Shown: positions 1-10,862, counted from the first letter of the stretch. The stretch is 64,000 nucleotides of DNA from Bidens hawaiensis (GCA_021521415.1 JAIQDT010010136.1:1-64000); one strand, 5' to 3'. Notes: generated by a model not told the origin, from the letters alone. Numbers and translations are program-made.

Positions 1-456
1 CTGTGTTTTTTGGTTTGAAGGCTTCTTCAAAATGCCTTCTCCGTTTGGGAGTCCGTTTCCTTACGCTTCCCTTTTGCCCTATGGCGAGGGGTTCGCGTCG
101 GTGTCGGATTCCTCCGAGTTATCGTCCAAATATTCTTCGAAGTCGTTAGCCTGTTGGACGGAACGCAAGCGTTCGTCCAACTCAGCTTGGAACTCCTTCT
201 AACGTGCCTCCGCCCATGCCTTAACTTCATCGAGTGTTTGGCGGGGGAGTCTTGTTCCTTTCTCTAACTGGGTATCGGTGAATCCCAGTGAGCGATTATT
301 TACTGCACTTGCCCCAGCTTGGGTAACTGGGGTTAGTGTTCGTAAATTTACTTCACTTGCCCCGGCTTGGGTAACCGGGGTAGTGTTTGTAAAAACTGTG
401 TAGTCGGTATTCCCCCCAGTAGCTGGGGTTGTGGTTACCGGAATTTCTTTAACCAT
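1..456 (-). pseudogene. gag N-terminus of Tat-lineage element (family A), partial and broken
   Basis: N-terminal part of a gag reading frame running off the left edge of the window. The start codon lies at 454-456, 55 bases after the primer-binding site. The product matches the gag of the element at 24771-32734 closely: both share the segment LPRQTLDEVKAWAEAR and the downstream RHRAK.KRKETD stretch. A TAG near position 198 replaces a Gln codon present in the other copy (QKEF becomes stop-KEF), and a frameshift near position 80 moves the rest into another frame. The N-terminus contains a duplicated Thr/Pro-Val-Thr-Gln-Ala-Gly-Ala-Ser stretch. The capsid core lies outside the window. Family placement is by homology within the window; it is not a functional gene. 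Confidence 0.75.
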
Positions 457-510
457 CTTTCCAGAAGTTTGAAAAAACTGAAAAGAAATGAAGTTCTAGC
501 TTTTATGCAC

Positions 511-522
511 GGATGGCGCCAA
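511..522 (-). other. Primer-binding site of family A element
   Basis: Read on the minus strand the site is TTGGCGCCATCC, immediately after the inner end of the LTR. TGGCGCC is the usual beginning of primer sites in Tat/Athila-type elements. The site fixes the orientation (minus) and shows that the adjoining LTR is the 5' LTR. Confidence 0.6.
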
Positions 523-1496
523 TGAAGAAACACTAACCGGACCCCGGGCAGATTACGGGTAACCTGGGGTTAGATAGATGTTTCCCACGAGGGGTTAGAC
601 CCGGCAAAGATGGTTCTTCTGATAACCTGCAAAACAGACACCGTGAGCTTGTCACTGAGAAGGGGGGGTTCCTCCTTGTGACCACCCTCCGGCGTGAGAA
701 TCATACTAGATTGCTCTTTAAAATTAAATGTATATTAAGAGATTGCTAGAGCAGATATCAGGTATAATATGATGATAATATGATAAGATAAGATGATCAT
801 ACCCTTTGGGGTATTTATAGCCGAAGGTAGGTTTCCAAGGAGTGTGGCCAGCTGAATAGTATCCTGTTCTACCAACTGTGGCCTACGCACGTGCCCTGCT
901 GGTAGTTGGTGGGTAGGCAGCGGCTGACAGTGACCAGGCCTGCTGTGTACTATTCCTTTTCTACCAACTGCCGGCTATGCACGTGGTATGACAGGAGTTG
1001 GTGAGTAGGCAGCGGCTAATAGTGACATACAGTACAAGAGCATGCTGCTCGCCATACTGTTGTCAATAAGCTGTCGTATCTTTGGTCAGATCTTTTGCCC
1101 ATACCTCGTCAGGTACAGTACAGAAGATATTCCCGTATCGTACGGACTGCCTTTTGGGCGGGAGTATTCCCCCTCCCACCTTTGTGCGGGATTGTTCCCG
1201 GCTTTGCTCATTCCTTCAGGTGACACTGAATGATTGAGAGCTAAGTGCCTTGTGCGTGTAGCCTTGCTGCGCGGGTGGCCTTCCCTGATGGCTTGTATCC
1301 GCAGCTGCGGGAACAGGCAGAGTACTTCACCATTGGGAGGCAATTTTCCTGCGGGAACAGCTTGCGTACTGCGCGTAAGGACGTCACGTCTCTGAGCATG
1401 GTGGGTCCTGCGGATCCAGTTGGTTTCTGCGCAGACGTCCCTCTTCAAAGTGAGTCTTGCGGGTCTAACTGGGCTCTGCTGGGACCTACCTCTTCA
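523..1496 (-). repeat. 5' LTR of Tat-lineage element, family A
   Basis: 974-bp LTR. On the minus strand it starts TGAAGAGGTAGGTCCCAGC and ends GTGTTTCTTCA, so the ends are TGAAG/CTTCA inverted. It is homologous along its length to the LTRs at 20617-21614 and 24771-25751. Short plus-strand ORFs inside it are chance frames. The base pairs outside the LTR are CTAAC (1497-1501); the matching TSD would lie beyond the left edge. Confidence 0.88.
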
Positions 1497-1801
1497 CTAA
1501 CCATTAATTTTTAGTATTTTTTAATGCTCACTAACCATTAACTATTAACAAGCAGTAAAAATTATCAGACTATGGGCATTCTTATTAATTCATGCCATAA
1601 CAAGCTAATAATATATTTAAATAAAATGGGATCGGGCAGATATTGATATAGCCACTTAAATAGTACGGGGAATTACATTATTTCATGAGAATGCCACAAA
1701 ACATATAACGCTTTGTGTAAGAAGCCCGCGTTACCCCTAACATAACCCTAACGTCACGAACTTGCTAGGAACTACTAATAATATCATAAGCAACATATTC
1801 A
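1497..1801. other. No gene seen; AT-rich spacer
   Basis: No ORF, structured repeat or recognisable terminus was seen between the family A LTR and the end of the P450 pseudogene. Confidence 0.6.
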
Positions 1802-3493
1802 TTACGCCCTTAAAACAGCACTGCAAACCAGAGGCTTCTTCATCTCCAACGATAGCTTCAAACACTCTGACAAATCAACCGAACAAGCTTCAACCCATTT
1901 GAACTTTTGTAGAAGCCTGGGCTAACCATAGATGAACCGTGGCTAACCCCATTGCCTTCCCAGGGCAAACCCTCCTCCCAGCACCAAACGGAGCCAACCT
2001 CAGATCCGAACCCATTATTGCAACATCCTCTTTCAAGAAACGGTCAGGGTAGAATCGCTTTGGCTCGGACCATATGCGCTCGTCATGGGTAATGGCCCAC
2101 ATGTTCACCATTGCAGTGGTGCCCGCGGGCACGAAGTGCGGGGCCCACATGAGTATCTTGGGTGAAAGGCGAGCCCAAGACAAAAGCGGGCCAGGTGGGT
2201 GAACACGTAAGGTCTCTTTAACGATTGCATGAAGGTAAGGAAGGTTGTCGAGGTCCGAATCAGTAACGGGCCTGTCACCGACCACCCTCGCAATTTCCAA
2301 TTGGGCCCGGGCTTGGATATCCGGGTGTAGCACCATTCGTGCAAGAATCCACTCTAACAAGATTGCCACCGTGTCTGTCCCCCTAAAAATCATTTCCTAT
2401 ACAAATATAACAAATGTTAATTAAAAATAATAATAATCTTCTAAAGTTTATAAAAAGAAAAACAAAGATATTATTCTTGATTCATCTCCAAATTATTTTA
2501 TAAAAAATAAACAAAAAAAAAATCACCCAAAGAACAGCAATCATATCAGCATCACTAACTTGTTTTCCGACTCCAAATCAAGCAAAACATCTACGAAAAT
2601 CACCGTCATGAACGGCAGTAGCTCCGACAATACCAGACCGTTTATCTCGGTGTTGTTGAATGATTTCCCCGACAAAAACATTAACCTTGGAAACCAAATC
2701 TCGGCACCTCCTCCTGACACCTTGGATATCAAACCAACTAACAACTGGGAAATGATCACTCCAGTTAAATATTCCCAACAACACATAACCTTCACTGACT
2801 AACTTCTCGAGCTTATACCCTCACCACCATTTCCAAAATCATCATAGGACCTTCCCGAACACAGTCATCATGACATTGTTTAAGGAAGCAAAAATGAAGG
2901 ATCTTTTTAACCTCCACATGACCATTTTTCTTCCATGGATGAAGAAACTTGCTCCACCATTTTCAACCCGATATTTTGGCGGAAACCCCCAAACCCGAAA
3001 CACGCTTCGGGCTAAACAAATGAGTTGCCGAGATCCTCCTCAAATTACGCCAGTAGTCACCGTATGGAGCAAAACCCTAGCCCGGTGAAACAACAGCTCA
3101 TATGCGGACTCTTTAACAGGACGGTCAGCAAAATCAGTGCTGTTGAGTATCTCTTTGGCGGTCTCAGGGTGACTCGAGATGATAAAACGAGTCAGCCCAA
3201 CAGAAAAGGCCATAAGAGGTTTAGCGTTAAAAATAGTGGAAAGCTTGGCCAGGGTTCGGTGCGTCAAAGAAGAAGTGAAAACGAACACAAGTCCGAGAAA
3301 AGGGACGGCCAGCGGGGCCTGGGATGGCGGTTTTTTGACGGGGTTTTGAGAGAGCCCATGAGAGGCCGCCAGGAGCGAGTAGGTAAGCGAAGACGGAGAC
3401 AAAGACTACTAGGCATAGGAAGAGAGTGAAGCTAATGGCTGAAGAAGCATCAGTAATATTAGGAAGGGTAATAGAGGGAATAGAGGAAGACAT
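1802..3493 (-). pseudogene. CYP78A: Cytochrome P450 CYP78A-like pseudogene
   Basis: The only host gene recognised. CYP78A enzymes are ER-anchored monooxygenases that influence organ and seed size. Conserved pieces in order on the minus strand: hydrophobic N-terminal anchor (3493-3380), PFLGLVFVFTSSLTHRTLAK (~3320), FADRPVKESAYELLFHR (~3100), a damaged middle, I-helix FRGTDT (~2385), [14 protein letters not shown], and heme loop [11 protein letters not shown] with its Cys (~1980). Exon 1 ends VLW at 2527 and exon 2 resumes EMIFRG at 2396. The intervening intron (2397-2526) is GT-AG, phase 0, at the family's usual site. Single-base shifts occur near 3300, 3085, 2600, 2550 and 1925, and the frame stops early in the middle region. 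Read with shifts it reaches a stop at 1802, close to family length, so it is a decayed full-length copy, not a fragment. Confidence 0.9.
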
Positions 3494-3534
3494 GTTTGAG
3501 TTTGAATGAGCAAGTTATGGAGTGTTGGGAAGGC

Positions 3535-3542
3535 TTTATATA
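3535..3542 (-). promoter_or_regulatory. Candidate TATA box of the CYP78A pseudogene
   Basis: TATATAAA on the minus strand, about 42 bases upstream of the P450 start codon at 3493. The position is plausible for a plant promoter with a very short leader. The MULE begins only 170 bp further upstream. Confidence 0.4.
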
Positions 3543-3704
3543 GAGTTTTGGGAACGGATGAAACGACATCTTAAATGCATTTTGTATAAATTCGCTTGCT
3601 TTTTATTTTTATTTTAGTAATCGTCATTAATAAAATAATAACAATGTTACTTTTCCAATTATTCAAAGCTCAAATGGAAGTGAAACATTTATGACGGGTT
3701 TAAA

Positions 3705-3713
3705 ATTTTTTTA
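3705..3713. repeat. Left 9-bp target-site duplication of the MULE
   Basis: ATTTTTTTA directly outside the left inverted repeat; identical to 9127-9135. Nine base pairs is the standard TSD length of Mutator-superfamily elements. Confidence 0.85.
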
Positions 3714-3948
3714 GACAGAATTACAAATTTTGTCCTTTAAAAATAAGCCAAAATTTCGGTTCGTGTCGCTTTTCTAAGTTTCCTTGCAGGCGGTGTACTT
3801 TAAACTTTTTTTTCCTACAAGTTTTTGTCCTTTACGCTAACTGGGTTAGAAAAAGTCAGTTAAATGCCCTCACGTGAGACGCATGTGAGGGCATTTTTGT
3901 CCTTTCTTATATCTCTGCAACTAAGCCTCTGTATCACTCTTCCCCCTC
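3714..3948 (+). repeat. Left terminal inverted repeat of MULE
   Basis: About 235 bp, matching 8896-9126 in reverse complement with only a few small indels and substitutions. It includes an internal pair of CCCTCACGTGAG/CATGTGAGGGC words that can form a hairpin. Confidence 0.9.
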
Positions 3949-4066
3949 CCTGTCGATCGAATCAATTCCTGGCGATCAAAAACCTTAAACCCTCGTGTGT
4001 CCGACGCGACTAATCAATTAGGGCTTCAATCAATTGCACATCATTCTCAGAACTTAAACACGTAAG

Positions 4067-7000
4067 ATGGATGATCCTCCTCATCCTCCATTCTACATTC
4101 GTGAAGCTGATGAACAATCAAATGCTGATGCGTTTTATTGGTAAGTTAAAACTTTAGGGTTTATAATTGGGTTATTTAACTAACAGCTGTTTTAATCTTG
4201 TTTGTATAGTAAATAATCCACATTTGTTCACGATCAAGATGCACCATGGTGGCAGTTTCACTAAATTTCCAGGACGGGTTTATAAGAGAGCCGTTGTCCA
4301 TTATGTTGACATGCTAGATATTGACAAGTTTTCAGTTCACGAGCTTGATCGAATCTTGCTTGAATTATCCTATCCTACAGATAAGGTTAGATTCTACCAT
4401 TATGTAGTACCGGGTTCAGAATTGGATTGGGGGCTTAGAGCTTTGGGAAGTGATGATGATGTTAGGGGATTTGCTAAGTATATTGGAGCTTTTAATCAGT
4501 TAATGAATGTGTATGTTGAGCATGAGTTCACCTCTATACACACATACTTCTGCTCACCCTCAAAGTTTACCATTGAAGAGATAACAGATGAGGAGTTTCT
4601 TGCAAGTGAGGTCGTACTAGATAAAGCAAACTCAGTTAAGAAAATGTTGTTGTTGGAATGGCAAGATAGCACAAATGAGGTAGTTGTGGAACAAGACAAA
4701 CAGGATGCAAATGTGAATGTTCAAGAAGAGAATAATGTTGGTGTTGTTGAACAACAAGACCAGATTGATATATGTCATGAGGATCCAGAATTTGACCCTA
4801 TGTTTGGAGAGGATGCTTTTGGTGTGCAACCTACAAATGAGGTGGAGATTGATTACAATGGTGATGTAGATGGAGGTGGGGATGGAGGGTGGATATGGTG
4901 TGCAGCCTACAAATGAGGTGGATATGGATTACAATGGAGGTGGGGATGGAGGTGGGGATGGAGGTGGGGATGAAGATAGTGAAGATTCTTCAATTTCAGA
5001 TGAAGAAAGTGGAGATTGAGTCTTCAAGTTCAGATGAAAGTGGAACTGATGATAGTAGGGATTCTAACTATGAAATGAGAGAGAGAGTTCTGATGATGAT
5101 GAACATCTAGAGGGTTGTCCAGTTAAGAAACCAAAGAATGTGAGAAATCTAAGAACAAAAAGAAATCTAAAAATGTTAAGAAAACTAGGGATGGTGATGA
5201 AGATTCAGAAAGTGATTCAGATAGTGACTTCAACTATGAAGATGGTGAAATACATGATGTAGATGTAGATATGAGGGATTTCAGACTGCATACTGATTTT
5301 GAAGTTGAACAGCAGGATGCAAATTGTAGTTTAGAGGTTTTGGACATAGAAATGGATGATGTGATGTTGGATAATGATAGGATGTATAATGAGAAACAAA
5401 GAAATGAGGGGGACATGGATTATCTTTTCCATGTGGGACAAGTTTTTGGTACAAAAGCAGAGGTGAAGGATATGATCAAGGCACATGCAGTTGAAACAAG
5501 AAGACAAATTAGGATAAGAAAAAGATGATTTGGTAAGGGTCAGGGCTGTGTGTGAAGGAGATATGGAAGTGCAGGGGGTTGGATCTAGCAGTGCTAATAA
5601 AGATGAGGGACCAGTCCAGAAAAGTATTGGGGGTAGGGGAAAAAGGAAAGACCCACTTGCTATTAGATGCCCTTGGGTACTGTTGTTGTCATACCAAAAG
5701 AGAACAGCTTCATGGAAAATTACAAGGTTGATAAATGAACATAAATGCCTTCAATCTAGGGAAATTTATGCTTGCACAGCCGGGTTCCTCTCAAACCATT
5801 TGGTTACTGATCTTCAAGATGACCCAAAGCTGAAAGTTAAATCCATCAAAGAAAGGTTTCAAAGGAGGTTTGAAGTTGGTGTGTCTGAGATGAAAGCTTA
5901 TAGGGCAAAGATGTTGGCCAGGGAACATATAATTGGAAATTCCAAAGGCCAATATGGGTTATTGAGGGATTATATTGAAGAGTTGAAGAGGACTAATCCA
6001 GATACAACAGTGAAGCTTGAATTAGAAGAATGCTCAGATCCAACATCTGAGACAAGACAATTCAAGAGGATATACATCTGTTTGGGGTCTTTGAAAAAGG
6101 GGTTCAAAGCAATAGGTAGGGATCTGTTGGGACTGGATGGGGCTTTCCTTAAAAGTGCTTGGCCTGGTCAACTTTTAACAGCAGTTGCTCTAGATCCAAA
6201 CAATGGATACTACCCTGTTGCATATGCTGTAGTTGAAGCTGAAACATTGAACTCTTGGGAATGGTTCTTGAATGCCTTGGTGATGACTTGGATATAAACA
6301 ACAGATCCAAGTTTACCTTTATGAGTGACAGGCAAAAGGGTCTTATACAGGCTGTAGATAAGTTGTTTCCTTCTGCAGAGCATAGGTTTTGTGTGAGGCA
6401 CATTGAAGATAACCTAAGATCACTCTTCAAAGGAAAGCTTTTAAGGGATGCTCTTGGAAGCTGGCTAGATGTACATCACCTACACAATATGAGAGAGAGA
6501 TGAACAACCTAAAAAACTTGAACAAAAGGTGTCATCTTTGGGTATCTAAGATCCCACCAGAAACATGGTCAAGGTCACACTTCTCTGGTAAGTTTTTAAT
6601 TTTGTATCCTTTATTCTCTCATAACTTTCAAGTTTTGTCCTTTATCTGTTGTGTTTTGTTATAATAGGTAGAGCAATGTCTGATGTGTTGACCAACAACA
6701 TGTGTGAATGTTTCAATTCAAAGCTGGTAGATGGAAGGGACAAGCCTATTATCACATTGCTGGAATACATCAGAGAATATGTGATGAGGAAGATTGTTAC
6801 TGTGTTGAAGGTAATTGATAGGTCATCAGGGTTACTAACACCATATGCTACACAAATTTTGGAGTCAGTGAAGAAGGAAGCAAGCAGGTGAGTTGTATGT
6901 GAATATTTACTTGTCTTGTAAATGATGTGAATGGTTTACATATTTGGATGATAGGTACTCTGTGCATTGGAACGGTGAGGATCATTATCAGGTAACAGGT

Positions 7001-7510
7001 CCATATGGTGATCAGTGTGTAGTGAACATGAGCACAAGTACATGTGCATGTAGGAGATGGGAGATAACTGGGATACCTTGTAGACATGTGGTGGCATGTA
7101 TTTGGGTGAAGGGTGCACATGACAGATCTGTTGGCAGGCCAGAAACATTTGTCAAACCAATTTACACAATGGATAGGTGGAAGGCAGTGTATAGCTACAA
7201 GGTGTATCCCATCAATGGTATGAGTATGTGGCCCACATCACAAGTCCCAATCCAGATCACAGCTCCTAAATTAAAAAAGCAAACTAGAAGGCCAAAGAAA
7301 TCAAGGAAAAAGTCAGCAGTGGAAAGGAAAGATGGTGGTTCAAGGAAAAAGTCAAAGGTTGATGCAAAGGGCAAGGGAAAGGCTGTGGAGGGTGAAGGCC
7401 AGAAAGTGAAGGCAGTGAAAAACACAAAGCCAAAAGGATCAAACACTTGTGGGACATGTGGTCAAAAGGGTCACAACAAGAGATCATGCATGAAAAATTT
7501 TGCAGATTAA
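4067..7510 (+). pseudogene. mudrA-like: MuDR-type (mudrA-like) transposase, frameshifted
   Basis: Cut-and-paste transposase. In order: an N-terminal region starting FTIKMHHGG (4229 on; resembles the PB1-like segment of plant MULEs); an acidic Asp/Glu/Ser-rich linker (4680-5260); a MuDR domain FHVGQVFGTKAEVKDMI (~5430); a CPWVLLLS zinc-binding-type region; the MULE DDE core with LGLDGAFLK (~6133), FMSDRQKGL (~6320) and HRFCVRHIEDN (~6385); a SWIM zinc finger CACRRWEITGIPCRHVVAC (~7045); and a C-terminal CCHC knuckle CGTCGQKGHNKRSC. Two introns fit GT-AG in frame: 6588-6667 and 6888-6954. Exon 1 probably starts at 4067 with a donor at 4141, but its phase with the next exon is unclear. Single-base shifts near 4893, 5017, 5088, 5135, 5520, 6265 and 6453 break the frame. 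Unlikely to yield a full protein. Confidence 0.85.
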
Positions 7511-7670
7511 TGTGCCTGCTGTTTGACTGTTTTTGTAGTTTTTATGACTTTATGGTATGGATATTTTTATGACTGTTTTTGCAGATTAAGTTGTTAGACT
7601 TTTTTTGAAGTTTTTCATGGTATGGATGTATTAAGTTGTTGTCTGGACTTATTTTAAGTTTTTCAAACAC

Positions 7671-7733
7671 TTGTATGGATGTATTAAGTTGTTATGGATG
7701 TATTAAGTTGTTATGGATGTATTAAGTTTTTCA
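7671..7733 (+). repeat. 19-bp tandem repeat after the transposase
   Basis: Three copies of TTATGGATGTATTAAGTTG or near variants, in the 3' flank of the transposase gene inside the MULE. Confidence 0.6.
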
Positions 7734-7764
7734 TGTAATGGTTTGGCAGTTTTTACTTATTTGC

Positions 7765-8180
7765 AGATTGTGCATGATGTGCAGATAGATGGATGTGTAG
7801 ATAGATAGTGCACAATGTGCAGATTGTGCATGATGTGCAGATAGATGGATGTGCAGATTGCAGATTGTGCATGATGTGCAGATAGATGGATGTGCAGATT
7901 GCAGATTGTGCATGATGTGCAGATAGATGGATGTGCAGATTGTGTATGATGTGCAGATTGTGCATGATGTGCAGATAGATGGATGTGTAGATAGATAGTG
8001 CACAATGTGCAGATTGTGCATGATGTGCAGATAGATGGATGTGCATATTGTGTATGATGTGCAGATTGTGCATAATGTGCAGATTCTGCATAATGTGTAG
8101 ATTGTGCATAATGTGTAGATAGTGCAGAATGTGCAGATTGTGCATCATGTGTAGATAGTGCACAATGTGCAGATTGTGTA
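7765..8180 (+). repeat. Minisatellite built on TGTGCAGATTGTGCATGATG
   Basis: About 415 bp of tandem and higher-order repeats made of GATGTGCAGAT, TGTGCATGATG, AGATAGATGGATGTG and TAGATAGTGCACAATG words. It lies between the convergent genes of the MULE. It keeps several frames open on the minus strand, giving His/Ser/Cys-rich ORFs that are artefacts of the repeat. Confidence 0.85.
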
Positions 8181-8372
8181 TACAATCCATCCAAAAGTCC
8201 AAAATAAACTAACCAAAGATCCAAAATAAACTGATGATACATTGCTTAAAAGGGATCCAAAATTACATCCAAAATAAAGTCAAAATACATAATACTTAAA
8301 CTGCATAAAGTCCTAAATTAACTAATAAAGTCAAAATACAAATAGTCAACAACTTCAAATTCAGTCAACTAG

Positions 8373-8735
8373 TTACATTTTCATTGCAATTACAATTGCA
8401 ATGAAAATGATCCAACTAATGACCAATCTGTTCTTCATCTTCCTTGCTTGTTCTTTATAACTCTCTAAACTTTGTTCAACCTTGTTTTTCGACTTCAATA
8501 AGCCCGGGATAATCTCCAATGCCCGTTCACACATTGGTGGGTCACGCCATCCAAGAAAGGGGCAATCCGATGTCTGGAAAAGAGGAGAAACATGAAGTAT
8601 AAACAATTGACTGGAACTTAAATCGAATTACACACTTACCATGTCCGGACAAGAGAAAAACCGACGACCTGGATTTCTATCAGTCCATGAAGTTGGAACA
8701 ACTGCTACCTTGCCACAAACACAGTAAGCCATCAT
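8373..8735 (-). CDS. GRF-type zinc-finger protein with C-terminal membrane segment, encoded by the MULE
   Basis: Two-exon gene. Exon 1 (8735-8640) encodes 32 residues, MMAYCVCGKVAVVPTSW and then NPGRRFFSCPDM, followed by a GTAAGT donor. Exon 2 (8573-8373, after a CAG acceptor) continues in phase 0 with TSDCPFLGWRDPPMCERA. Together they give 98 residues and a complete GRF zinc finger (C-x-C-G, GRRFF-x-C, D-C-x-F-x-x-W). The C-terminus is a short charged helix, then a hydrophobic stretch (VISWIIFIAIVIAM) likely to span a membrane. GRF fingers bind single-stranded nucleic acid in characterised proteins. Small GRF plus transmembrane proteins of this shape recur in plant genomes, often in repeats. 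It occupies the mudrB position and reads towards the transposase. No frame damage is visible. A role in transposition is inference. Confidence 0.75.
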
Positions 8736-8895
8736 CAATTGAGCCCTGGTATTTGAATTTCGCATCGAGCCCTAATTGATTGAAGCCCTAATTGAGTCGC
8801 GTCGGACACGAGCCCTAATTGAAGCCCTGATTGAAGCCCTAATTGAGTCGCGTCGCCGGAGAATTGAATCGATTGAAGGACACACTGATGGAAAA

Positions 8896-9126
8896 GAGGG
8901 GGAAGAGTGATACAGAGGCTTAGTTGCAGAGATATAAGAAAGGACAAAAATGCCCTCACATGCGTCTCACGTGAGGGCATTTAACTGACTTTTTCTAACC
9001 CAGTTAGCGTAAAGGACAAAACTTGTAGGAAAAAAAAGTTTAAAGTACACCGCCTGCAAGGAAACTTAGAAAAGGACACGAACCGAAATTTGGCTTATTT
9101 TAAAGGACAAAATTTGTAATTCTGTC
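8896..9126 (-). repeat. Right terminal inverted repeat of MULE
   Basis: Reverse complement of 3714-3948 with a few 1-bp differences. It lies just upstream of the GRF gene and so probably carries its promoter, as the TIRs of MuDR do. Between this repeat and the GRF start, 8745-8890 holds several copies of an AGCCCTAATTGA word. Confidence 0.9.
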
Positions 9127-9135
9127 ATTTTTTTA
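9127..9135. repeat. Right 9-bp target-site duplication of the MULE
   Basis: ATTTTTTTA directly outside the right inverted repeat, identical to 3705-3713. Confidence 0.85.
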
Positions 9136-9381
9136 ATTAATTCTAGCTTGAGAGGTTGAAGTGAGACACCTATAATGAACTCAAGTCTCACATGTAACAA
9201 TAAGGCTGAGTGTAGTGGGCGCTAATTTGGGGCGATAAATGGGTGGAACACCCCCCCTCCCCCGGGCGATAATTGGGCGAAAAGGGGCGGGGGCGGGGTA
9301 ATCTTGTCGCCCGATGAAGAAGATAAATAATAATATTATAATAAAATGACCGTTGTCAAACAGTCAACTCTAAAAAAAATT

Positions 9382-9385
<4 letters not shown>

Positions 9386-9416
<31 letters not shown>
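9386..9416. repeat. (AT)n microsatellite
   Basis: About fifteen AT dinucleotides in the 5' part of the Harbinger element, upstream of the Myb-like gene. Confidence 0.9.
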
Positions 9417-9419
<3 letters not shown>

Positions 9420-9493
9420 ATACACCCTTCTTCTCCATTTTATATCCATTTTATACACAAATCATACCAAATTTCTTACAAAAAATAAACAAA

Positions 9494-10862
9494 ATGAATC
9501 CTATAAACAACCCGAACCAACCGAACTACCAACTCCCTAGTTTCGGTCAAGCTTATGGTTCGCAATCGAGCCAACCGAACCAACCGAACTACCAATTCCC
9601 TGGTTTTGGTCAAACGTATGGTTCGCAATCGAGCCAACCGAACTTACAATGGAACCCGAGGAACCTGAACCAACCGAGTTATCCGTATCAATTTTCCGAC
9701 CCGAACCTAAACATGTATGCCAACTATCTCAGCCCCCAAAACACAATGCCGGCGTTCGGGTCTACACCACCGGAGTCGGAGTCGGATCCGGTGACGGTAC
9801 CGATACGCAAACGTCACGGGCCTCCGGTTCAAGCAAAAAGTCGACCCGTAAACACAAAAAAAAAACAACCGGGAGAGTCGATGGCGCAACGTGATCCATA
9901 CAAGCATTGGAGCGACGAGGAGGAGGTGGCCCTTGCAAGGGCTTGGATCGTCATTTCGGAGGATCCCAACGTCGGTAGGTTTTTAATATTAAGCATTTAT
10001 TAAAAATGTATTTAGTGTTTATTAAAATGTATACTAATTGTGACAAATAATTTTAATTTGCAGCTAACTTTCAAACCACCGGGGTGTTTTGGAAGAAAGT
10101 ATTTGAAGCTTGGCTCGAGATAACCAATAAACCCGAAGACTACCGGGAAAAGAAGCGGTTCAAGCCCACTGGAAGGGTCTTAACGCCGATTGTCAAAAAT
10201 TTGCCGGCATATTTAATCGTTTGCAGGGGCCCAGCTGGCGTAGCGGGCATAACGACGTCGACATTATAACTCAAGCCTTGAGCGACTTTCGAGCTCAGGG
10301 CCAAACTATTGACAGGCCCGGGAAACCGTTCAAGTATTTGAATTATTGGAAAAAACTACGCGGTTGCGCGAAATGGGCCGGGACACCAACCGTTCCCGTC
10401 GCCCGACGAGCCGGCTCATCCCGACAATCAAAAAGGTCGAAGACATCGTCATCGACAAATCCGAGCACACCAAACACACCCTCCGATGCTCGTAGCTTCT
10501 TCCTGGACGACACGGTTAATTTAGCCGAAGATTTTAATATACCCGACGACGATGAGGTAGAGGAGTTACCTCGACCACGCGGGAGATTGAGGAAAAATAA
10601 GGGGGAAGGTTCGCCGTCAACACGATTCAATACGGAGTCCGTTGAAATAAACGAGTTGTTCGGTCATTTGGAAACAAATGCCACCGTAATGGGAGCCGAC
10701 CTTCGAGCATCCAACAAACAACAAGAAAAGCTGAATCAGACGTTCGAATTAAAACAAATAAAAGAGGACTACGAATCCCTCAAAGCGGAGGGGTTTCACG
10801 AGGATGTCGCATTATTGTTTCAACGCCGACGTGAAAAAATGCGCGAATATTACGGATATTAG
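9494..10862 (+). pseudogene. Harbinger Myb/SANT-like accessory protein (ORF1), one frameshift
   Basis: Accessory DNA-binding protein of PIF/Harbinger elements. In characterised relatives this Myb-like protein helps bring the nuclease to the ends. Exon 1 (9494-9974) starts with an Asn/Gln/Pro-rich region holding a YGSQSSQPN repeat, then KHWSDEEEVALARAWIVISE, the first SANT helix. A GT-AG intron (9975-10063) is followed by TTGVFWKKVFEAWLE. Near 10165 one base is missing: the original frame ends at 10269, while the second carries GPSWRSGHNDVDIITQALSD through to YYGY at 10862. The C-terminus is a charged helical region. Such proteins are often mis-annotated as glutathione S-transferase T3-like because of a fused Arabidopsis homologue. 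Apart from the shift it is well preserved. Confidence 0.82.

Larger units (their letters stand above)
3714..9126 (+). mobile_element. Mutator-like element (MULE), 5.4 kb, complete ends
   Basis: Bounded by long inverted repeats (3714-3948 and 8896-9126) starting GACAGAATTACAAATTTTGT and by a perfect 9-bp TSD. It carries a MuDR-type transposase on the plus strand (4067-7510, frameshifted) and a GRF zinc-finger gene on the minus strand (8373-8735), so the two genes converge as mudrA and mudrB do in maize MuDR. A tandem array (7765-8180) lies between them. The element sits about 220 bp upstream of the P450 pseudogene start codon. It is structurally complete, but its transposase is not intact. Confidence 0.92.

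Noticed and set aside
1042..1514. ORFs of 63-120 codons in family A LTRs (also 20509-20862 and 25290-25781)
   Set aside because: LTR sequence; frames are not conserved between copies.
7731..8242. Minus-strand ORFs of 96-161 codons rich in His, Ser and Cys
   Set aside because: They read through the minisatellite only; no start context, domain or unique sequence.
9494..10862. Glutathione S-transferase T3-like gene (common automatic annotation for such proteins)
   Set aside because: No GST domain; the similarity is to the Myb/SANT-like part shared with Harbinger ORF1, and the gene lies within Harbinger TIRs.
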